A stretch of DNA of 64,000 nucleotides, taken from assembly GCF_015752315.1 (NCBI RefSeq), contig NZ_JADOVJ010000001.1:5200501-5264500 (forward strand). Reading direction: 5' to 3'. Below are positions 45,643-53,621 of the stretch, piece by piece (position 1 is the stretch's first letter; each line of letters starts with the position of its first letter). Under the pieces are notes generated by a model, which saw only the letters and a list, made by a program, of their open reading frames with translations, was not told the DNA's origin and did not search any database. A program made the position numbers and the translations under genes. The stretch comes from Nocardioides luteus. Lineage in GTDB: Bacteria; Actinomycetota; Actinomycetes; Propionibacteriales; Nocardioidaceae.

Positions 45643-47393
45643 AGGAGCTCCTCCGGGCCGAGTTCAACAGGTACGTCGACGATCCTGCTCCGGGCCCACT
45701 CGCCCAGGCCCTTCGCCTGCGGGTCGAACCTCGTCGAGGCCGCCACTCCTTCGCCGAGCAGGTCGTGGATGACGATGTTCACGCCACGCAGGTGAGGCAG
45801 CGGCGTGATGTCGATGGCCAGGTCCTCGGCCTCCGGCAGCAGCGCCCGTACCCACTCCGGCGTGACCGTGTCCAGCAGCCACTCGACGACCGCGTCCGGC
45901 CGCCACTGCGGCGCCCAGAGCCCGAGGTTGGCGTCGCCGCCCTTGTCCCCGGACCGCGCGTAGACCAGCTCGCCCAGCGCTCGCCGAGGCGTCGCCCCCA
46001 CCGGCCGAGGCGTCGCTCCCGTCGGTCGAGGCGTCGCTCCCGTCGGTCGAGTGGTCCTCTCGCTCGACGCGCGTGACGTCTCGGCCGACGTACGTGACGC
46101 CTCGGCATAAGCGAGGGGCGACGGAACCTCGTAGGTCGAGCCGTCGGGGAGATGGACGGTCTCGGGGGCGCGGTCGCGCCGGACGTACGCAGCCTTGTAG
46201 ATCCCGAACGGAGACGGCCGCCCCGGGGGCGCGGTGACGTGGAAGCCCGGGTAGGAGGCGAGCGCCAGCTCGATGGCCGGAGCGGTGAGGGCACGTCCGA
46301 CGGCGTCGGCGTCGGCGGCCCGCGCGTTGAGCCGCAGGATGCAGGCGGCCCCCTCCTCGGTCGGGGAGTCGGGCGCGGGGATGCGGTAGGTCGACCAGGT
46401 GTAGTCGGGCCCGATCGGGAGCTCGGCGTCGAGCTGGTCACGCAGCCAGGCGGCCTTGGCGTCGATGTCGGGCCCGGTGAGCACGAACTCGGCGGAGTTG
46501 CGGTAGCCGCCGAGCGAGTTGACCGCGACCTTGAGCGTGGCCGGTGGCGGGGTGCCGGTCACGCCGGTGATGGCGACCCGGTCGATGCCGACCTCCTGGA
46601 GCCGGATCGAGGTGAGGTCGGTGGTGACGTCGGGACCGAGGTAGAGCGGCCCCTGGATCTCGTAGAGCAGCTGTGCGGTGACCGTGTCGACCGTGACGGT
46701 GCCGCCGGTCTCGTCCTGCTTGGTGATGATCGAGGAGCCGTCGACGGCGATCTCGGCGACCGGGAACCCCAGCGGACGCGCGCGGGCCTGCGGCGACATG
46801 GTCAGGAACCCGGAGAAGTTGCCGCCGGTGGCCTGGGTGCCGCACTCGATCACGTGGCCGGCGACCACGGCGCCGGCGAGCTCGTCGTAGGAGTCGCGCT
46901 TCCAGCTGTGGTGGGCGATCGCCGGCCCGACGACGACGCTCGCGTCGGTCACCCGGCCGGTCACGACGATGTCCGCGCCGGCGTCGAGCGCGTGCGCGAT
47001 CCCGAAGGCACCGAGGTAGGCGTTGGCGGTCAACGCGTCGGGGTGGGAGTCGAGGCGTCCCCGGAGGTCGTCGCCGTCGACATAGGCCACCTTGGCGCCG
47101 GTCCCGAGCGCCTCGATGGCGGCAGCGAGGCCGGCGGGATTGAGGCCGCCGGCGTTGGAGACGATCTTGACGTCCCGCTGCAGGGCGAGGTCGAGGCAGT
47201 CCGCGACCTGACGCAGGAACGTCTTGGCGTAGCCCGTCGTCGGGTCCTTGAGGGTGTCCTTGCCGAGGATGAGCATGGTGAGCTCGGCGAGATAGTCGCC
47301 GGTCAGCACGTCGAGCCGACCGCCTTCGAGCATGTCGCGCATCGCCGAGAACCGGTCACCGTAGAAACCGGAGCAGTTGCCGATGGTGATCAC
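45639..47393 (-). CDS. AtuA-like acyclic terpene utilisation protein (DUF1446)
   Basis: About 584 residues of the DUF1446/AtuA family, starting at a GTG that overlaps the TIGR03084 stop. The N-terminal domain (residues about 1-445) has ITIGNCSGFYGDRFSAMRDMLEGG, VVTGRVTDASVVVGPA and VIECGTQATGGNFSGFL. The C-terminal domain begins LGELVYARSGDKGGDANLGLW. AtuA is required for citronellol/geraniol growth in Pseudomonas but its reaction is unknown. Oddly, the linker between domains (about residues 449-470) has three tandem heptads (RPTGATP), encoded by a 21-base repeat. That is absent from the family as I know it. Confidence 0.8.
   Translation of the reverse strand: MITIGNCSGFYGDRFSAMRDMLEGGRLDVLTGDYLAELTMLILGKDTLKDPTTGYAKTFLRQVADCLDLALQRDVKIVSNAGGLNPAGLAAAIEALGTGAKVAYVDGDDLRGRLDSHPDALTANAYLGAFGIAHALDAGADIVVTGRVTDASVVVGPAIAHHSWKRDSYDELAGAVVAGHVIECGTQATGGNFSGFLTMSPQARARPLGFPVAEIAVDGSSIITKQDETGGTVTVDTVTAQLLYEIQGPLYLGPDVTTDLTSIRLQEVGIDRVAITGVTGTPPPATLKVAVNSLGGYRNSAEFVLTGPDIDAKAAWLRDQLDAELPIGPDYTWSTYRIPAPDSPTEEGAACILRLNARAADADAVGRALTAPAIELALASYPGFHVTAPPGRPSPFGIYKAAYVRRDRAPETVHLPDGSTYEVPSPLAYAEASRTSAETSRASSERTTRPTGATPRPTGATPRPVGATPRRALGELVYARSGDKGGDANLGLWAPQWRPDAVVEWLLDTVTPEWVRALLPEAEDLAIDITPLPHLRGVNIVIHDLLGEGVAASTRFDPQAKGLGEWARSRIVDVPVELGPEELL
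45986..46048. repeat. three 21-base tandem repeats in the AtuA linker
   Basis: The sequence GAGGCGTCGC recurs at 45986, 46007 and 46028, a 21-base period, and encodes RPTGATP three times on the minus strand. The copies are close but not identical. The unit shares the GGTCGAG core with the dispersed elements, hinting at a common origin. Confidence 0.8.
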
Positions 47394-48184
47394 TTCTTGG
47401 GCCTCCCGCCACCGGTGGGCCCGGCGAACGCCTGGGCGATGGTCAGCCACTTCTCGGCGTCGTCGCCGGTGGTCTCCAGCGCGGTGTCGTCGCGGTGGAT
47501 GCGCTGGGTGACGAGACGCGCGAAGTCGTACGCCGGGCCCCGGACGCCCTGCGTCGCGTCCTCCGGCCCCCAGACCCACTGCTCGCCGGACGGGGCGGTG
47601 AGCTCCACGCGGAACGGGTCGGAAGGCGGGGTCAGGCCGTGGACGCCGTAGGAGAAGTCACGGGTGCGGGTGCCGAGATGGCACACGTGCTTGATGCGGT
47701 CGCTGGGCTCGTAGGTGTGGCCGAGCGCCTCACGTACGTCCAGCCCGTGGGCCCAGGTCTCCATGAACCGCGCGGTCGCCATCGAGGCCGGCGACATCAG
47801 CGGCCCGAACCAGGGCAGCTTCTTCCCGTCCGGGACGTTCGCGAGCGCACCGGCGAGCTCGCCGCGTACGCCGTCCCAGTGCTGCAGCAGCTCCGTCGCC
47901 GGCATCGTGGCCAGCGCCAGGGCGGACTCGTCGACGTAGCCCTCGGGGTTCTTGATGGCTTCATTGACCAACTCGTCCCAGGCGGTCGCGTCACCTGCCA
48001 CCCACTCGGTCGCGGCGAGCGCGGCCTCGTCGGTCCAGGCCAGATGGGCGATCTGGGCGGCGACGTCCCACCCTTCGGCGGGCGTCGGCTCGCGCCAGCC
48101 CGCCTCGCTCAGCCCCGCCACCACCTGGCGCAGCTCGAACCCCTCCATGGAGAGGTCCTCGAGAAGTTCATCCAGCAGACTCAT
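47390..48184 (-). CDS. TIGR03084-family metal-binding protein (mycothiol transferase-like)
   Basis: A 264-residue protein starting MSLLDELLEDLSMEGFELRQVVAGLSEAGW, with the DinB-like metal site pattern PAEGWDVAAQIAHLAWTDEAAL and a second histidine in METWAHGLDVREALG. These are the hallmarks of TIGR03084 proteins, relatives of mycothiol-dependent maleylpyruvate isomerase and DinB-fold thiol transferases. The histidines probably bind a divalent metal. It is translationally coupled to both TetR and AtuA. Its role in the pathway is not established; a mycothiol-linked step is possible. Confidence 0.8.
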   Translation of the reverse strand: MSLLDELLEDLSMEGFELRQVVAGLSEAGWREPTPAEGWDVAAQIAHLAWTDEAALAATEWVAGDATAWDELVNEAIKNPEGYVDESALALATMPATELLQHWDGVRGELAGALANVPDGKKLPWFGPLMSPASMATARFMETWAHGLDVREALGHTYEPSDRIKHVCHLGTRTRDFSYGVHGLTPPSDPFRVELTAPSGEQWVWGPEDATQGVRGPAYDFARLVTQRIHRDDTALETTGDDAEKWLTIAQAFAGPTGGGRPKK

Positions 48185-48780
48185 CGCAGCTCTCTTTCCA
48201 GAACCTCGGCCCAGTGGTCGAGGATCCGCTCGCGTCGGGCAGCGTCGTCGGTAATCGTGTCAGCCAGTGCCAGGCCGCGGACGAGATCGAGCGTGGCCTG
48301 CACGAGCTCGCGTACCCCCGGCTTCTTCTCGTCCACGTCGAGCAGCTCGACCGTGGCCCGGTGGAGCTCGCGGCCGATCCGCTGCTCGAGCGGACCCACC
48401 GCCGCGGCGAGCTGCTCGTCGGTGCGCGCCGCCACCCACAGCTCCAGGGCGGCGGCGAAGACGGGCGAGGTGACCTGCTCGGCCAGCATGGCGAGCACGT
48501 GCCGCGTACGCTGCCCGCCCTCCGGGAGCGCTCCGGCCGCCTCCTTCAACGCCTCGCCGCGAGCCTCGGTGATGTGCTCGACCGCCGCCACGACCAGGTC
48601 GTTCTTCGCCGGGAAGTGGTGCAGCTGCGCCCCGCGGGAGACCCCGGCACGCTGGGAGACGAGCGTGGTCGTGGTCCCGGCGAAGCCGCGCTCGGCCAGC
48701 AGCTCGACGGTGGCATCGAGGAGGCGCGCCCGCATCGCGCGGGTGCGCTCCTCCTGGGGTACGCGGGTGGCCTGGATCAC
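48181..48780 (-). CDS. TetR/AcrR-family regulator of the acyl-CoA operon
   Basis: A 199-residue TetR regulator and the first gene of the operon. The HTH is RLLDATVELLAERGFAGTTTTLVSQRAGVSRGAQLHHFPAKNDLV; the rest is a helical ligand-binding domain. A perfect 7-bp-arm palindrome lies 30 bases upstream of its start. It most likely represses the whole operon, including itself, until an acyl-CoA intermediate is bound. The ATGA junction with the TIGR03084 gene shows it is part of the polycistronic unit. Confidence 0.9.
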   Translation of the reverse strand: MIQATRVPQEERTRAMRARLLDATVELLAERGFAGTTTTLVSQRAGVSRGAQLHHFPAKNDLVVAAVEHITEARGEALKEAAGALPEGGQRTRHVLAMLAEQVTSPVFAAALELWVAARTDEQLAAAVGPLEQRIGRELHRATVELLDVDEKKPGVRELVQATLDLVRGLALADTITDDAARRERILDHWAEVLERELR

Positions 48781-48809
48781 AGGCAGGCACTCTTCCGCGC
48801 CAGAAACAA

Positions 48810-48827
48810 ACAGTCAACCCTGACTGT
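48810..48827. promoter_or_regulatory. palindrome upstream of the TetR gene, likely operator
   Basis: ACAGTCA, four bases, TGACTGT, perfectly symmetrical, in the spacer between the TetR gene and the divergent VOC gene. Size and place suit a TetR operator for the acyl-CoA operon. Confidence 0.65.
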
Positions 48828-48881
48828 ATATTTCTGAGACGACGCCACGACAGGCGGAAGCCGAACGTCCGGAACCGGTCC

Positions 48882-48887
48882 TAACGT
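48882..48887 (+). promoter_or_regulatory. probable leaderless -10 box (TAACGT) of the VOC gene
   Basis: TAACGT ends seven bases before the ATG at 48895 and no ribosome-binding site is visible. Confidence 0.4.
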
Positions 48888-48894
48888 CGGACCC

Positions 48895-49254
48895 ATGGCT
48901 ATCGCACGCAATCCGCAATGGGTCATCGACTGCCCCGACCCGGCAGCCCTGGCCACCTTCTACGCAAAGCTGTTCGACTGGGAGACCAAGGTCGACGACG
49001 ACGGCAGCTGGGCCGAGGCCTGGGGTGACGGAGGCGCCCTCAACTTCCAGGCCGTCGAGGACTACCGCGCGCCACAGTGGCCCTCGCAGGACGTACCCCA
49101 GCAGTCCCACCTCGACGTCTTCGTCGACGACCTCGACGTCGCCGAGGCGGCCACCATCGCCCTCGGCGCCACCAAGCACGAGGTCCAACCCGGCAAGACC
49201 TTCCGCGTCTTCCTCGACCCCGCCGGCCACCCGTTCTGCCTCTGCCAGGCCTGA
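48895..49254 (+). CDS. VOC-family glyoxalase-like protein
   Basis: A 119-residue single-domain VOC protein: WVIDCPDPAALATFYAKLFDWETKVDDDG, then QSHLDVFVDDLDVAEAATIALGATKHEV and the end VFLDPAGHPFCLCQA. The His in SHLDVFV and the residues near PAGHPFCL match metal or ligand positions in the family. It is probably leaderless and divergent from the TetR-led acyl-CoA operon, across the palindrome at 48810, so it may belong to the same regulon. The substrate is not known. Confidence 0.85.
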   Translation: MAIARNPQWVIDCPDPAALATFYAKLFDWETKVDDDGSWAEAWGDGGALNFQAVEDYRAPQWPSQDVPQQSHLDVFVDDLDVAEAATIALGATKHEVQPGKTFRVFLDPAGHPFCLCQA

Positions 49255-49296
49255 CAGGCCCCGCCGAGTCGGTAGAAGTGGCGAGCCGAGAATGTG

Positions 49297-49334
49297 GTTG
49301 TGGGCGACGAAACTCGAGTTTCGTCGCCCACAAC
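49297..49334. repeat. 38-bp perfect palindrome within a larger imperfect one
   Basis: The left half begins GTTGTGGGCGACGAAACTC and the right half is its exact complement, with no loop, between convergent VOC and permease genes. Further pairing of TGGCG and GCCGA with partners beyond extends it to about 49279-49353. It could be a terminator, a repeat element, or both. Confidence 0.75.
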
Positions 49335-49359
49335 TGAGGATTCGGCCCGCCAGAAGTCC

Positions 49360-52032
49360 CTATTCGACTCGGGCGACCATCGGGAGCCGGCCGCGGGTGG
49401 TGACCGCGACGATGAGCGCGATCAGCAGCGGCAGTCCGACGACCACGATCCCGACCAGATCCCAGGGGATCTCGAGGTAGTGGGAGGCGACGCTGTCGCG
49501 CTCCGGCCAGCCTTCGGTGGTGATCGGATAGCTGATCGCGATGCCGGGCACGAAGCCGATCAGCGCGCCCGGGATCGCCCCGAGCAGCGCCACGACCAGG
49601 GCGTACGAGGCAGCGACCCCGCGCCGCGTACGCGTCCTGGCACCGACCGCCGAGAGGGTCGCCAGGTCGGGGCGGGCGTCGTTGATCGCGAGGTGGGTCG
49701 CGGTCAGCGCGCCGCCGATCATCAGCACGGATCCCAGGGTGACCAGCAGGATCCAGACGATCACGACGGAGTCCCTCTCCACGTAGCCGCGCTCGACCAG
49801 GATCGTCGTGGAGAACTGGCCGGCGGCGAGGGCCTCGTCGAGATCGGTCTCGGCCTCGGCGCTGAGCCGTGCGTTCTCGACGTAGAGGCCCGTGACCTGC
49901 GGTTCGACACGGAGCTGCTCGGCCATCGCGGGCGTCACGACCGCGTACGCAGGCGCGGCCCGCTCACCGACGTCCAGATAGGTCGCCGGCACCTCGACGG
50001 TGGCGACGTCACGGTCCTCGCCGTCCTCCTCGGACCACTCCCTGACGACCAGGTGCGCGGACTGCGAGGACAGCAGCTTGTCGTCGGTGGTGAACACCAC
50101 CGCTCCGGAAGACCGCAGCGTCTCGGCAGCGGTGGCGGTGTCCCGCTCGGACAGCGAGCGCGCCACCACCGGCGGGAGGCTCCCGTCGGCACCGGCGACG
50201 ATGAGGTCGCCGAACTCGCCCAGGGTGGTGTCGAGCGAGACCATCGCGCCGTCGCTGCTCTCGACGGCGACGTAGCGTCCGTCGTCGTCGACCACCGCGC
50301 TGGACGTCGCTGTGGCCGTCGCCCCGGGGATGGCCTTCTCGACCTGCGCGGCGATGCTGTTCCACCGCGCCGCCGACTCCTCGGCATCGGTCTCGTCCTC
50401 GGTCTCGCTGTGTCGCGCATGCACCACGGCGTCGCCGATCGCGAAAGACGGCAGATAGCTCTCCTCGTTCTGCTCCCGATCGCTGCTGAACGCGATCCCG
50501 AGCGTGACCACGCCGACGACCGTCACCGCGATCGCCCCGGCGGCAGGCACCGTCCGGGTGCGGTGCCTGTCGGCGTCGCGCGTCGCGAAGCGGATGACGA
50601 GCGGCATCCGGGCGCTCGACCGAGCCGCCAGCGAGACGAGGACCGGCAGGATGAACAGCAGCCCGGCGACGCAGAGCAGCACGCCGAAGGCGATCGGGAT
50701 GCCGCTGAGTGCGTTCCGGGTGCCGAACGCCGCGGCTGCGATCCCGGCTGCGATCAGCACGAGGCCGATGATCGGCGACCGCCGCGAGGGCAGGCTCTCG
50801 GAGCGCCGCCCGGCCAGCACGCTGACGACGTTCTGCCGCGAGGCGATCCAGGCCGGCACGATCGCCGCGCAGATCGCGGCCGCGAACCCGATGACGGCCA
50901 CCGCCAGGACCTGCAGCCCCGGCACCTCGAACGGACCGAACCAGGCCGAGACCTGATCCTGGGCGAGCGGCTGGAGCAGCCGCGCCAGCCCGACCCCGAG
51001 CACGGCGCCGATGACCGCCGCCACCGCACCGATGACGATCGCCATCCCGAGCAGGACGCGGCGCGACTGACGCGCGGTCCCTCCCGAGGCGGCGATCAGG
51101 GCGAGGTCACGCGCCTGGCGCCGGGCCGCGACCGCGAACGCCGGTCCGGCCAGCAGGACCACCTCGAGGATCACCATGACCACGATGAGGACGATGACCA
51201 CGACCTCGGAGGGGTCCGGGGCGCCCATCGGCGGACGGATGTCCTTGTCGGCCGCGAGTGCGGCGGGCGATGGGTCCAGGACGACCGAGCGCGAGAGCAC
51301 GAAGGCGCCCGCCGCGTTCAGGTCCTCGATGTCGGACCAGGTCACCGGCGCCCCGCCGACGAGCCAGGTCGAGCGGTCACCGGCGTAGTCGACCGGAAGG
51401 TCCGGCCCGGCGACGAAGGCGTCGTTGCGTACGGTCGACGACTCGACGATGCCGACGACCTTGCGGACCTCGTCGATGTCGCCGTTCGGGATCTGCAGCT
51501 CCTCGCCGATGCCGGGTCCCCGGAAGGCAAGGGTCGAGTTGACCACGACCTCGTCCGGCCCCTGAGGCAGGCGGCCTTCGGTCAGCCGCGTCAGCCCGGC
51601 GGCGAGCGGGTCGTTCAGATCCGTCTCCAGACCGCTGACCCAGGTGACCCCCTTGTCCGTGCGTACGTCGAAGGTCCGGTCCATCACCTCGAGCATCGGG
51701 CGCTCCCCGATGACGGCCTTGACGCCCGCCGCGTCGAGCGGGTCGGCATCGGAGTCCTCGAGCCACTCGGACGCGTTCTCGGGGTCGATCCCCTGCCGGA
51801 CCGCGCCGGCCGTCTGGACGTCGATGCTGGCCGCGGCCTCGGTGCCGAGGCGGCGATCGAGGCCTTCGACGGTGTCGACGTCATAGGTCTGGTACGTCAC
51901 CGCGACCGCGGTCACGCCCGCCACCGGCAGCGCGATCATCAGGACGACCAGCAGGCTGCGCCACTTCGCTCGCCAGGCCTCGCGTTGCCCGATACGGAGC
52001 GCGAGGCGCCAGCCGCCGAGACCCGAGCTCAT
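49360..52032 (-). CDS. ABC transporter permease with FtsX-type domains
   Basis: An 890-residue permease. An N-terminal helix (WRSLLVVLMIALPVAGVTAVAV) is followed by a large extracytoplasmic domain, a FtsX-type core (VVVIVLIVVMVILEVVLLAGPAFAVAARRQARDLALIAASGGT), a second extracytoplasmic domain and a final FtsX core with LVTLGSVLMIGGALTATHLAINDARPDLATLSAVGA. This is the duplicated MacB/FtsX design of large exporters that pull lipids, peptides or antibiotics from the membrane. Its start overlaps the ATPase stop. It belongs to the PadR-led operon. Confidence 0.85.
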   Translation of the reverse strand: MSSGLGGWRLALRIGQREAWRAKWRSLLVVLMIALPVAGVTAVAVTYQTYDVDTVEGLDRRLGTEAAASIDVQTAGAVRQGIDPENASEWLEDSDADPLDAAGVKAVIGERPMLEVMDRTFDVRTDKGVTWVSGLETDLNDPLAAGLTRLTEGRLPQGPDEVVVNSTLAFRGPGIGEELQIPNGDIDEVRKVVGIVESSTVRNDAFVAGPDLPVDYAGDRSTWLVGGAPVTWSDIEDLNAAGAFVLSRSVVLDPSPAALAADKDIRPPMGAPDPSEVVVIVLIVVMVILEVVLLAGPAFAVAARRQARDLALIAASGGTARQSRRVLLGMAIVIGAVAAVIGAVLGVGLARLLQPLAQDQVSAWFGPFEVPGLQVLAVAVIGFAAAICAAIVPAWIASRQNVVSVLAGRRSESLPSRRSPIIGLVLIAAGIAAAAFGTRNALSGIPIAFGVLLCVAGLLFILPVLVSLAARSSARMPLVIRFATRDADRHRTRTVPAAGAIAVTVVGVVTLGIAFSSDREQNEESYLPSFAIGDAVVHARHSETEDETDAEESAARWNSIAAQVEKAIPGATATATSSAVVDDDGRYVAVESSDGAMVSLDTTLGEFGDLIVAGADGSLPPVVARSLSERDTATAAETLRSSGAVVFTTDDKLLSSQSAHLVVREWSEEDGEDRDVATVEVPATYLDVGERAAPAYAVVTPAMAEQLRVEPQVTGLYVENARLSAEAETDLDEALAAGQFSTTILVERGYVERDSVVIVWILLVTLGSVLMIGGALTATHLAINDARPDLATLSAVGARTRTRRGVAASYALVVALLGAIPGALIGFVPGIAISYPITTEGWPERDSVASHYLEIPWDLVGIVVVGLPLLIALIVAVTTRGRLPMVARVE

Positions 52033-52751
52033 GCCTCCACCTCGTCCACGAACACCGTGCTCGGCGTCTCGCCGGCCTCGTCGACGACGAGCCCGTCGCG
52101 CACGTAGATGACCCGGTCGGCCCAGCTGGCGTAGCGCGGCTCGTGGGTGACGAGCACACCGGCCGCACCCGCGTCGCAGCGCGCGCGGATCAGCTTGAGG
52201 ATGTCCTCGCCGGTCTCGGTGTCGAGGGCCCCGGTCGGCTCGTCGGCCAGGATCAGGCGGCGCTCGCCGACGATCGCCCGGGCGATCGCGATCCGCTGCC
52301 GCTGCCCGCCGGACATCTCGTCGGGGAACCGGTCGGCGAAGCCGTCGAGCCCGACCTCCTCGAGGGCCGTCCTCGCCGCAGCCCGCGCCGATCGGCGACC
52401 GGCGCCGTCGAGCTCCAACGGCAGCGCGACGTTCTCGGCGGCGGTCAGGGCCGGGATCAGGTTGAAGTCCTGGAAGACGTAGCCGATCGACGTACGCCGC
52501 AGCTTGGCGCGCCCGCTGATCCCGGCCTCGCCGAGATCCTGGCCGTCGACGGTCACCGACCCGGAGGTCGGCGAGTCGAGGCCACCGGCGATGGTGAGCA
52601 ACGACGACTTCCCGGAGCCGCTCGGCCCCATGATGGCGACCAGCTCACCGGCGTACGCAGCGAGGCTGACGCCGCGCAGGGCGTGGACCTCGGCGGCGCC
52701 GGTGCCGTGGACGCGGCTCACGTCGGTGAGCCGGAGGACGGGTTCACTCAT
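52029..52751 (-). CDS. ABC transporter ATP-binding protein (MacB/LolD type)
   Basis: A 240-residue ATPase with Walker A GPSGSGKSS at about residues 42-50, signature MSGGQRQRIAIARAI, Walker B LILADEPTGALD and switch region LVTHEPRYASWADRVIYVRDG. Sequence and partner permease place it in the MacB/LolD group of lipid and peptide exporters. The start overlaps the end of the 49-residue gene by eight bases, so the two are co-translated. Controlled, by location, by the PadR protein at the head of the unit. Confidence 0.9.
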   Translation of the reverse strand: MSEPVLRLTDVSRVHGTGAAEVHALRGVSLAAYAGELVAIMGPSGSGKSSLLTIAGGLDSPTSGSVTVDGQDLGEAGISGRAKLRRTSIGYVFQDFNLIPALTAAENVALPLELDGAGRRSARAAARTALEEVGLDGFADRFPDEMSGGQRQRIAIARAIVGERRLILADEPTGALDTETGEDILKLIRARCDAGAAGVLVTHEPRYASWADRVIYVRDGLVVDEAGETPSTVFVDEVEA

Positions 52752-52893
52752 CGGTGGACTCCTTGGTCTGGGTGGTGCCTGCGGTGGCAGGCGATGTGTG
52801 GATGCGGCGGCTCAGCCGCTCGCGGGCGTCGGCGAGCCAGCGGTCCTGGTCGTGGCTGAGGCGGCGCAGGTCGTGGGCGAGGGCGGCGTTCAT
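52744..52893 (-). CDS. 49-residue protein between PadR and the ABC exporter genes
   Basis: A small ORF with a strong AAGGAGG upstream of its ATG at 52893. It encodes DLRRLSHDQDRWLADARERLSRR, a charged amphipathic helix, then a Thr/Ser-rich tail. Its ATG overlaps the PadR stop (ATGA) and its stop overlaps the ATPase start, so it is locked into the operon. There is no membrane segment or known domain. A role as regulator of the transporter or partner of PadR is possible but not shown. Confidence 0.75.
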   Translation of the reverse strand: MNAALAHDLRRLSHDQDRWLADARERLSRRIHTSPATAGTTQTKESTDE

Positions 52894-53441
52894 CGGTCCC
52901 CTCCTTCGACGGGTTCCGGCGCGGTGCTCGACGCGGCCGCCCGGCGGAGCCGGGCCTCGCAGTGGTCGAGCCAGCGGATCTCGGCCTCGGCCGCGAAGAC
53001 GAGACGGTCGAGGACCAGCCCTCCGGCGAGGTCGTCCCCGGCACCGGACCGCGACTGGCGCCGGTACCCCTGGAGCGCCTGCATCGTCGCGTTGCGCTGC
53101 TGCTGGACGACCTTGCCGACGTCCACGCTCGGCACCGCGACCGCGACCGCGAGCTTGATCGCGAGCTCGTCGCGCTGTGGCTGCGTACGCTCCACGGGGG
53201 TGTCGAACCACCCCTTGACCTCGACCTTGCCGGCCTCGGTCAGCTGATAGAGGGACCGTCCCTCCGCGTCGGTCCCTCCGGCCTCGACGAGGCCGTCACG
53301 CTCGAGTCGCGACAGAGTCGTATAGACCTGCCCGACGTTCAGCGGCCAGCTCGCGCCGGTGCGCTGCTCGAACTCGGCGCGCAGCTCGTAGCCATAGCGC
53401 GGCTTCTCCAGCAGCGCCAGCAGTGCGTGCTTCACGGACAC
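52890..53441 (-). CDS. PadR-family regulator of the ABC exporter operon
   Basis: A 183-residue PadR protein. The winged helix reads KHALLALLEKPRYGYELRAEFEQRTGASWPLNVGQVYTTLSRLERDGLVEAGG, and the C-terminal part is a helical Vir_C-type dimerisation domain. It is the first gene of a four-gene unit. The promoter region upstream is AT-rich with two GAGTATG direct repeats and a symmetrical CGAGTATGCACTCG, which are likely binding sites. Autorepression is the usual mode. Confidence 0.9.
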   Translation of the reverse strand: MSVKHALLALLEKPRYGYELRAEFEQRTGASWPLNVGQVYTTLSRLERDGLVEAGGTDAEGRSLYQLTEAGKVEVKGWFDTPVERTQPQRDELAIKLAVAVAVPSVDVGKVVQQQRNATMQALQGYRRQSRSGAGDDLAGGLVLDRLVFAAEAEIRWLDHCEARLRRAAASSTAPEPVEGGDR

Positions 53442-53462
53442 TCGATCACCTCCCTAGTTACT

Positions 53463-53490
53463 GAGTATGTATATACCGAGTATGCACTCG
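53463..53490. promoter_or_regulatory. likely PadR operator: direct repeats and two palindromes
   Basis: GAGTATG occurs at 53463 and 53478, 15 bases apart, overlapping GTATGTATATAC and CGAGTATGCACTCG, both palindromic. The stretch is AT-rich and lies 22 bases upstream of the PadR start. Confidence 0.55.
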
Positions 53491-53621
53491 GTCGCAAGTC
53501 GCGAAAATACGGGCGACGGCACCTGCGCCTGCCTGGGAGACTGCTGGCCGCTGGTTCGGGCCGGCGGTCTTGTCGGCCCGTGAAACTCCTCCGGGCCGGT
53601 CCCACTCCCGAAGGAGTCGAA

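Noticed and set aside
49294..52107. A 900-codon plus-strand frame opposite the ABC permease
   Set aside because: The opposite strand codes a complete FtsX-type permease; the plus frame has only low-complexity charged sequence.
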